From the NCBI GenBank assembly GCA_010093685.1, contig MU006217.1, positions 2,029,644-2,093,643 on the forward strand: a DNA stretch of 64,000 nucleotides, in the 5' to 3' direction. The DNA is from Ophiobolus disseminans (Eukaryota; Ascomycota; Dothideomycetes; Pleosporales; Phaeosphaeriaceae). Of the stretch, positions 57,171 through 64,000 are shown in pieces (position 1 is the first letter of the stretch; every line of letters begins with the position of its first letter). The notes beneath the pieces were generated by a model. That model saw only the letters and a list, made by a program, of their open reading frames with translations. It was not told where the DNA came from and made no database searches. A program made the translations under genes and the position numbers.

Positions 57171-59390
57171 ATGGCTCTAATGGACAATGCAATTGCAACA
57201 ATTAAATTGCTAGAACCAGGAAAACAATTTTTGTACGGGAAAATAGCAGCTAAGTATGGCTGCAGCCACTCAGCATTTAGTAAAAGACACCAAGGAGTTT
57301 CAGGCTCCTGAGCACCAGGGCAGCAGATCAGCAAGTGCTCCACCCCCAACAAGAGCAGGCACTCCTGCGCTATATTGAGCGCCTTACAAGACAAGGCCTA
57401 TCTCCTACAAGGCCTATGATAAGGAATTTTGGCTCACAGATAGCTAAAAAGAGCTTGGCGTACACTGGGTTGATTGCTTTATCCAGTGCTACCAGGTTAA
57501 TCTCATCTCAAAGTGGACAACAGGTATAGACCAATCATGTCACCAGGCTGATTCAGAGGCAAAGTACACTCCCTAATTTGATCTCTTATGCAATAAGATC
57601 AGCCAATATAACGTTAAGCCTTGCCACACGTACAATATGGATGAGAAAGGCTTCGTCCTTGGAGTTGTTTCCAGGTCAAAGAGAGTGTTCAGCAGAAGGC
57701 TGTATGAGGAGGGGAAGATCAAGGCTTATCTCCAGGACGGCTGTCACGGTTATGAGGAGGAGCGGATCACATGTGCCACGAGGCGGTGGTCTGGTGCTGC
57801 TTCCTCACCTTATCAGGCACCTCTTACCCCAACAGTATTGTAGATACGTCATGTAAACAGACCGTGCTCTGGTCCCTTCTGGGATAGACACGAGCAGAAC
57901 AGAACAACAGAACAATACACTTCAATATATTGCATTCTCACACCGCGACAACGGCAGCCAAGAGTGGATAACCTTGCTGGCCTGCGTTTGCGCTGATGGC
58001 ACTGCCCTTGAGCCTGCTCTCATCTACCAATCAGCCTCAGGCTCAATTCAAGACTCATGGCTTCAAGCCTTTGATCCTGACAATCACCAAGTTCGCTTTG
58101 CTTCATCACCCTCAGGATGGACAAACAACAATATAGGCCTTACCCGGCTTAAACAGGTGTTTGATTGCTCCTCTATGGCCAAGGCAGGCCGATCCTATTG
58201 ATTGCTTATTCTTGACGGTCATGGATCGAATCTTGCTTGCAGTCTATCCTCCTCACTCAACCCACACGCTCCAGCCACTTGATGTTGTCTTGTTTAAGCC
58301 TCTCTCAACAGCCTACTCAAGCTAGATCTCAGCCTTCTTAGAGAGGTGCCAAGGGCTTACTTCAATGAGCAAAAGAGACTTCTATCCCATGTTTATGGCT
58401 GCCTGGGAGGCCTCCTTCAAGGAAACAACAATCCTTGAGGCCTTTGAGGCAACTGGCCTATCACCTTTTGAGCCTGAGGAGATACTTAAAAGGTTTCACC
58501 TTAAGGCTACTGAGCAAGCCTTAAGCGGTAGCGACTCCTCAGCCTTAAGCGCCTCTAATTGGAGAAAGACTGAGGGCCTGTTACGGCAGGTGTTTAAGGA
58601 TCGAGGTGATAAAAGTGTTCGGCAGCCTCCAGGTCCTGCCCGTGAGAGCAGTCACGTTCTGCCAAGGAGCCTACCTGTTTGGGCTTAGCCCGTTTCCATC
58701 TCCATCAACTCACCTGAGTTTCCGATAGTAGTTCATCACCAATTCCATCCACTTTCATGTGTCCACTCTTGTGCCTCTCATCAAAAAGAGCTCAAAAGCT
58801 TAGCCAGGGCTTCCACTCAATCGCAGTCCAAAAGAGCCTCCTTGCACAGGAAGCTAAAGGCCTTAAGGAGGCCTTAATCAATGAGAGACTGCGCAGGAAT
58901 CGAGGCAAGGTCCTTCCGTTAGAGGCGCCTGAGGAGTACCACGGTGGAGCTGTTTTCTGGTCCCCAAGGAAGGTGAGGGAGGCACGTGATCGCCTGCAGC
59001 AGCAGGAGGCTGAGGAGGAGCAACAACGACTTCAAAAAGTAGAGGCAGCAAAGGCTCGTAAGGAGAGGAAGTAGGCTAAGGCCCATGATACTCAGGTCAG
59101 GCGCGAGGCAAGGGCTGAGGCTAGGATATTGAGGGAGAAGGAGGAGGAGGAGAAGACTGCTGAACACACCTCTAGGGCAGCTGCTTGTAGGACTCAACAA
59201 CAATTTCAACAGGCTCTTAAAGCGACCCAAAAGGGCAACATAATGATGCTCAAGGCTCCTGCAAAGGCAGCCTTCAAAAAAAGGGGTGGCTGTAGAGCCT
59301 CAGGCTGGTGGGAAGGCTTCAGATTCTGCACTAGGCCTACCACCCTCTCAGTCACGACACGGCCGAGATATGAAGCTTCCAGCAAAATAT
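57171..59390 (+). pseudogene. Pogo-type DDE transposase, degenerate
   Basis: The order of recognisable pieces follows the family. An N-terminal helix-turn-helix (Y-G-K-I-A-A-K-Y-G-C-S-H-S-A-F, from the ATG at 57171) is cut by a TGA after G-S. A CENP-B-like segment (L-L-R-Y-I-E-R-L-T) sits in another frame from about 57335. The catalytic core starts with Y-N-M-D-E-K-G-F near 57636, where D is the first catalytic Asp. L-I-L-D-G-H-G-S follows near 58205, where D is the second. A late H-T-L-Q-P-L-D-V segment lies near 58270 and a Glu/Gln/Arg-rich coiled coil at 58757-59074. At least two frameshifts and several stops make it non-functional. Several Arg positions read Cys, consistent with C-to-T change. 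Confidence 0.9.
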
Positions 59391-59470
59391 AGATAGCTAT
59401 ATATGTCAAGCAAAAACAACGCAGTAATAGCTATTGTACGTGGCTATATAGCCTCATCTTTGGCTGCTGT

Positions 59471-59500
59471 TTTGGTGTTCGGGTGGATGGTTAGGCCGTC
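59471..59500 (-). repeat. 3' terminal inverted repeat of the pogo element
   Basis: Exact reverse complement of 57098-57127, over 30 bp. Confidence 0.95.
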
Positions 59501-59916
59501 AACCTTGGTATGTGTCAGATGACAGGGTTCTGATGAGAATGATAAGTGTTTGGGTTCAACGTGTGTATTGTTTTGTGCGTGGTGCAATCTCTTGAGGGAT
59601 GAGACAGAAGGCTACCCTGTCCTAGTCCCTCTTAGGACTAGGGGGTCTATGGAACATGCTATCTGCAACTCTGTTCCCTTTCACCCAAATCTACCTCATA
59701 TCTGACAGTATGTATAACCACCATGAGAACACAGGGGAAGACGCAAGTCTTGTCATGAACCAAAAGACTACTCACTGATATTCCCTTTGTCGGCGTATAT
59801 TGATTGAAGCATGCTAACTTAATCCTCAAAATCATAACCATGATTCCTTCACCAGCGACGTCAATTTCATCACTCAAAGACTCGCCTGTCTTCATGAGCC
59901 TCCATGGTATCTACAA
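59501..59916. other. Intergenic between transposon and decayed secreted-protein gene
   Basis: No gene. One perfect 8-bp stem with a 6-base loop (CCTAGTCC / GGACTAGG) is at 59621-59642. Significance unknown. Confidence 0.45.
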
Positions 59917-61051
59917 TCAGTGCACAAAATACCTGGCCAACATAGCCTCCGCCTTCTCAGACCTCTTTACCGAACTTTGATCGCCCTCGGTTGGCGCACC
60001 CGCAACATGATAGACCAGCGAAGGCGGTCTCGGCTGCTTCTTCCCATCATCCGCGAACACGGTGACTTTACTCATAGTCTTCCTACCCAGTTGTCGCTTG
60101 TGTGTGAACAAGAGATACGCAACGCCCGCGCCGTTCGGACTCGAGAGAATCGCCTTTCCCTCGTCCGTATCCATGCTGTACTCTACCTTAGGCTAGGTAC
60201 TCAGCTCCTTTTATGTCTGCTGAAGTGCACGTGAAATCAGGCTTTGTGATTCCGTATTCATGACTGGCGAACGAAACACGAGTCGAAGGTTCTTTGCGTC
60301 TTCGCCAGCCATGTGTGCCCATTGCAACTACGCGATGTCGCTCCAACTCTGGAGCTTGGACAATACGGTGACTGACGACTTCTGTTGCGAGCCCATGTAT
60401 CTCGCGCCATAAGAGCCCCATACGTTGATCATGCCATCTTTGGGGTTGAAGATGGTGGTAAAGTACGCGCCTGTGAGCGTAGACTTTTTGCCGTCGATGG
60501 TGACTTCGTTCTCGTGTTCGAGCTGCATGCACCGGTTGTCGCCGCCTTCCCGCAAAGTTTTGGTGTAGACCCCTAGACCGGCAAGAGCTTTCTTGATGGG
60601 CAAAGATGCGTCGAGGTCGTAGTAGTCATCTCAGTGTGCGTCGCCGTATTCCCATATCGCGAGCTCGCCTATTCATCGTCAGCCCTGCTTATGCACATGT
60701 CGCGATGTGCATAAGATGCGACCGCTGATGCTTACTGTAATCTTGATATTCCGACTCTCCGCTGTCCTTTGGGGTATTGAACCAGTTGCCCGCCCGCTTC
60801 TCGTCGCCGGCCATCGCATCCAGCAGTGCGCCACCTTTACAGACTGCCCTGTCCCAGCGCTGTTTGTCGGCATCGTCCCTATCTGCACGTGAATTGAGAA
60901 TGGCATGGCGGCTCTCGGCACTGCTGGCTGAACTTTCGACGGAGATGTTGCGACTATCGATGCCAGATCGTCAGAACGTGTGCGCGCGGATGAAGCCGCT
61001 GGCCCAATGGGCAAGTAATCCCGCGAACGGTAGGAAGATGTGGAACTTCAT
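59917..61051 (-). pseudogene. Decayed secreted-protein gene, stops without frameshifts
   Basis: The ATG at 61051 starts a signal peptide (F-H-I-F-L-P-F-A-G-L-L-A-H-W-A-S-G). A GT-AG intron (60735-60669) keeps the frame. The same frame then runs to a TGA at 59919-59917, interrupted only by stops at 60973-60971 (TGA), 60633-60631 (TGA), 60330-60328 (TAG), 60213-60211 (TAA) and 60195-60193 (TAG). The stretches between them look fully coding (for example C-K-G-G-A-L-L-D-A-M, and Y-G-A-R-Y-M-G-S). The last two stops could lie in a very short intron; the first three cannot easily be explained so. All five stops are one C-to-T change from Arg or Gln codons. Family not recognised; the ancestor was probably a small secreted protein. 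Confidence 0.75.
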
Positions 61052-61608
61052 CGTTTCGACACTCCTACTAGGGTTGAGAAATGGAGTTGCCAAACCAACT
61101 TCTTAAGTGAGAGCACAACGGTCGTTGGTTTTACCCGAAGTTCTTGTAGAAGCCGTGCTACGAAAGTAAAGGAGGTGGCACGCGAGTGGGAGCTTTTGGA
61201 TGAGCAGATTGTATGAGGTCATAATAGCCTCAATGGGAAAGAGCGGTGAAAGTAGCTTCCAAATGTTGTCGTGATTTGATCTCAATTTTTGGGGTCATTC
61301 AAAAAGACTTGAGTGAAACTAACATTGAGAGTACTCTTCCGCAAGTCTACCAAGGGAGTTGGTTTAAGATCTTTCAAAGCAATCTAAAATAGATTCGTTG
61401 TGTTGCGCGTTGGACCAAAACGCATTGATTACCTTCGAGGCGCCTATACCAGAAGTATGTACAGCTATCAATGAGGGCCTCACTATAGTACGCTCTTTTT
61501 TGCTGCTCACGAGTTGCATCTTGTAAGTCGTCAAGTTCAGGAATAGCTCTTCAAAATACAATACAAGGTTGAACGCTCAAGTACAAAGATAGATAACATC
61601 AGCAACAG
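61052..61608. other. Intergenic
   Basis: Upstream of the decayed secreted-protein gene and downstream of the NLR remnant. Nothing supported. Confidence 0.45.
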
Positions 61609-62373
61609 TCAACGTTCTGGGTCGTTCTTTGCATCTTCCTCGCGTTGGGCTTCCAACAATTCCCGGATCTCGGTTCGTTCGGTCGAACTAGCAACGTCTG
61701 CGGCCTTGTGACCCTCGAGGTTTTTGATGTTCAGGTCCGCTTTCCACGACAGTAGTAGCATCGCCACGTCTAAGAAACCATACTTCGCTGCAAACATCAA
61801 GGCTGTGTTTTCCTCCTGATCCTTGCGGTCAATTTGAACCTTTCCAGTAGCGAGGAGCGTGTTTACAGTCTCAGGAGAATGGCTATCGAGCGCCCAAAAT
61901 AACGGCGTCCACCCGTTGATGTCTGCCAGCTTTAACCACGGCTGAAAAGTCATGCATGGTCTTGTTGAATAATTCACCGTAAATAGGTAGGATGTCTCAA
62001 TATCCAGCTACAGGTCCCTCGTGTAGGCTTTGGTAGTTGTGCTTTGTAGGCTTCGAGGTGATCCGGCCTATTCTTGAGACATTCAAGAAGATGCAGAGAG
62101 AAGTCCCGCAAGTCAGCTACCGAGTCATTCCAAAGCACCTGTGATGAGTAGCCATAGGTGTATATTCGAGATCCCGGGAGGACGTCTGGAAGCAGGTCTT
62201 GAAGCCATAGTGTTTCATTCTCATGTTGCCATGTCTTGTAAGCGTGTCCGTTTAAACCATGTATTGCCACGACATCCACTTCTATGAGGTCTTGGCTACC
62301 ACCTGGCTGCACATTCTTATTGAGTAGGACTTGGGTTGTTGGAAATGCATCATATTGTACAAGATGTTACCAA
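61609..62373 (-). pseudogene. NLR-type gene remnant: alpha/beta-hydrolase start and ankyrin end, NACHT missing
   Basis: The upper part (about 62373-61974) encodes the N-terminal part of a lipase-like domain: V-D-V-V-A-I-H-G-L-N-G-H, T-W, then Y-T-Y-G-Y-S-S and L-H-L-L-E-C-L-K. It then jumps to R-G-T-C-S-W-I-L-R-H-P-T-Y-L, the linker that normally precedes a NACHT NTPase, and stops. The usual G-H-S-L-G-G nucleophile motif and the whole NACHT domain are absent. In another frame, 61977-61609 encodes three ankyrin-like repeats (N-G-W-T-P-L-F-W-A-L, then N-T-A-L-M-F-A-A-K-Y-G, then E-G-H-K-A-A-D-V-A). The order matches fungal hydrolase-NACHT-ankyrin STAND proteins, implying at least two internal deletions. 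Without these parts it should be non-functional. Confidence 0.8.
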
Positions 62374-63775
62374 TTGAGGCCCTCACATAGCTCAAGATTC
62401 CTGGTTTACTTGAGTCCCACGACGTCTGAGCGGTAGCCGGTTCAGTCTCGCTAACAATGTGAAAAGGTGTGACTAATTTCTTACGTGCCGTCGGTTCACC
62501 GCGTACCTATGACTTTTCAAGGATTTATACGGCTCTTATCGGTATCACCTGCCACTAGTCAAAAATCAAAGCTTTGACAGGTAGCTTGCCCAGACATTCA
62601 ACCTCTCAACCTGTAACCCCTCAACCCTTCTCCAGCCATAACGAAACTTCTCAGCACGATAGTTGTGATGCCAATCGAACAGTTTGGCGGGCCTTCGCAA
62701 AGCTTCGGCGACCATGATCCGATCGACACGCGTCCCTTGGGACAATGAGATGCTCCAGCCTCTCCTTAGTATCGATACAACCATTCCCACCGAGCCTGAT
62801 GAACAGCGCCCCGAGTCAAGCGGTGTTCCTTGGATGACGCACAAGGAGGGGGTGACTTTCCTCTAGGACTAGGTCTAGGCGTTGACGGAAGCCACGATGG
62901 CATTAGGTCCTGGATAAATCGAAGCATGATAGGTGGCTCTGGCGGTTGCCGCTATCTTTCGGAAAGTTGAACGAACATTAACGGATCATCAAGGCCCTCC
63001 TTACTGTGCTATGATTCCTACAAAGCTGCTGCGTCAACATATTGGGGCCATACTAGCTGCCTTGAACTTGCGAGAATGCAGGCGTAGATCGATGCACTAT
63101 TTAGTGTCATCGATGGAATGGTATTCCATGTGTCTCTCTCCCTCTCCCTCTCCTGATTTCCTTTTGATGACAATCCGCATAATACACCCTTGCCAGCTAA
63201 GGTCCGTCCATTCGAGGTTGTCTTCGGACGCAGCCTTCGACTGCGTAAGGTTACCTAGGTACTTGCGCATTATGATATGGCCTCATTCACCGCATAAAGA
63301 GGCGATGTGATGCGCATTGTGAAGAAGAGGCGAGAAATCGACGTGCATGCAGAGAAGTCAGAGCAACACTAGCTTAGAATTTACCCCGCAAAAGGATTCG
63401 CACCTCCCATCGACTGCTTTCCTACACCAAAAAAACGCACTAACAGTTCCTGTCCAGAATGGGACCTCGGCTCTGCCGCCACATGTCCCGAAGATATCAG
63501 AAGGCTTTGTCAATATTATTCCTAGTAGGGAAGGTGGCAGCCAGGAACAGCAATCTAAATCCTGGACCATGACGCCCCAATACCTCTGATCTGCTGGGCA
63601 CACGGCGATAGCATGGTGGGGCCCAGGAAGCTTAATGATTCTCATCGCAACAATATATTTGCTTCACTCGGCGTCGCCCCGCTTCGCAAGCTCAGCTTCT
63701 AGCCTCGAGGATTGTGTTATTACCCTATATCACAACGCACGGACTCACCGAACCTAGCTCAGACTCCATTACAAA
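62374..63775. other. Gene-poor stretch before the esterase
   Basis: Small ORFs on both strands (62684-62866 plus, 62844-62566 minus, 63347-63589 plus) have no motif. A CT-rich microsatellite-like run lies at about 63129-63150. This includes the esterase promoter. Confidence 0.45.
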
Positions 63776-64000
63776 ATGCGAATCTTCTTGGTTTATTGTC
63801 TTCAGTTTGGTACCCTCGGTGTAGCTTCAGGTCATACTCACAAAGCACCGACAGCAACTATCGACACTGGCGTTGTTTTTGGTAAAGCCACGTTGCTGCC
63901 CGCTTCACTTGGACCAGTGCATCAGTTTCTGGGTATTCCATTTGCCCAGTCTCCACCAGAGCGGTTCTCTCCGGCAGAACCAGTCCGTTGGCTCACACAT
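63776..64000 (+). CDS. Type-B carboxylesterase/lipase, 5' end only
   Basis: The ATG at 63776 opens a frame that runs off the window (75 codons seen). The start is a signal peptide (I-F-L-V-Y-C-L-Q-F-G-T-L-G-V-A-S-G). Then follow T-G-V-V-F-G, Q-F-L-G-I-P-F-A-Q-S-P-P-E-R-F and P-A-E-P-V-R-W, the conserved N-terminal block of the COesterase family (G-I-P-Y-A-x-P-P-x-G-x-x-R-F type). The catalytic G-E-S-A-G region would lie beyond the window. A secreted ester hydrolase is expected. Confidence 0.8.
   Translation, partial: MRIFLVYCLQFGTLGVASGHTHKAPTATIDTGVVFGKATLLPASLGPVHQFLGIPFAQSPPERFSPAEPVRWLTH

Larger units (their letters stand above)
57098..59500 (+). mobile_element. Fot1/pogo-type (Tc1-mariner superfamily) DNA transposon, inactive
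   Basis: A 2.4-kb element bounded by perfect 30-bp inverted repeats. Inside is a transposase reading plus to plus, with many stops and frameshifts. A TA dinucleotide lies 7-8 bases outside each repeat (57089-57090 and 59509-59510), and both flanks begin TACCA read inward, so the true ends may be there with diverged terminal bases. It has a complete pair of ends, so it could in principle be moved by an active relative. Confidence 0.9.

Noticed and set aside
59621..59642. Perfect 8-bp stem with 6-base loop
   Set aside because: Isolated hairpin with no T-run, gene context or second copy. Such stems occur by chance.

Overview
The window looks like nuclear DNA of a filamentous ascomycete, most likely a Dothideomycete of the Pleosporales type. 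This is an inference from short GT-AG introns of about 50-90 bp, a highly reducing polyketide synthase (PKS), a DUF6594-type gene, a large DUF6606/DUF3638-type protein, a NACHT-ankyrin-type gene remnant and a Fot1/pogo transposon. Most genes below were rebuilt by joining exons at visible splice sites so that conserved motifs stay in frame. No rRNA, tRNA or CRISPR array was found.

Layout. 1-4.1 kb: the 3' end of a lysine-rich protein gene, an alpha/beta hydrolase and a six-exon Myb-repeat gene. 4.4-18.8 kb: a probable secondary-metabolite cluster with an SDR, a secreted FAD-linked (BBE-like) oxidoreductase, a Rossmann NAD(P)-binding protein, a 2-oxoglutarate/Fe(II) oxygenase and a complete highly reducing PKS (KS-AT-DH-MT-ER-KR-ACP). 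Both divergent promoters in this block carry short direct-repeat arrays sharing the core GGACCAGAC, a good candidate for a cluster-specific regulatory site. 19.5-25.2 kb: a phospholipase D (PLD1/Spo14 type).

25.2-30.5 kb is gene-poor, with a degenerate minisatellite and coding-like debris. 30.5-31.7 kb holds a DUF6594-like membrane protein gene that looks damaged. 32.2-34.8 kb is a sugar-transporter-family protein with an unusually long serine-rich tail. 35.9-39.3 kb holds the divergent housekeeping pair GUF1 and MAD2. 39.6-45.5 kb holds a serine carboxypeptidase, a cysteine-rich orphan and a DHA1-type MFS transporter. 47.0-56.9 kb is one six-exon gene for a protein of about 3160 residues with a P-loop (DUF6606/DUF3638/DUF3645 type).

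57.1-62.4 kb is a graveyard: a Fot1/pogo element with perfect 30-bp terminal inverted repeats and a dead transposase, a secreted-protein gene killed by in-frame stops without frameshifts, and a lipase-like/ankyrin remnant of an NLR-type gene that has lost its NACHT core. The window ends inside the 5' end of a secreted type-B carboxylesterase.

Inferred function of the cluster: the PKS builds a reduced, C-methylated chain, and the BBE-like oxidase, 2OG oxygenase, SDR and Rossmann protein tailor it. No thioesterase or Zn2Cys6 regulator is present. The hydrolase and the Myb gene just outside are the nearest candidates for release and regulation.
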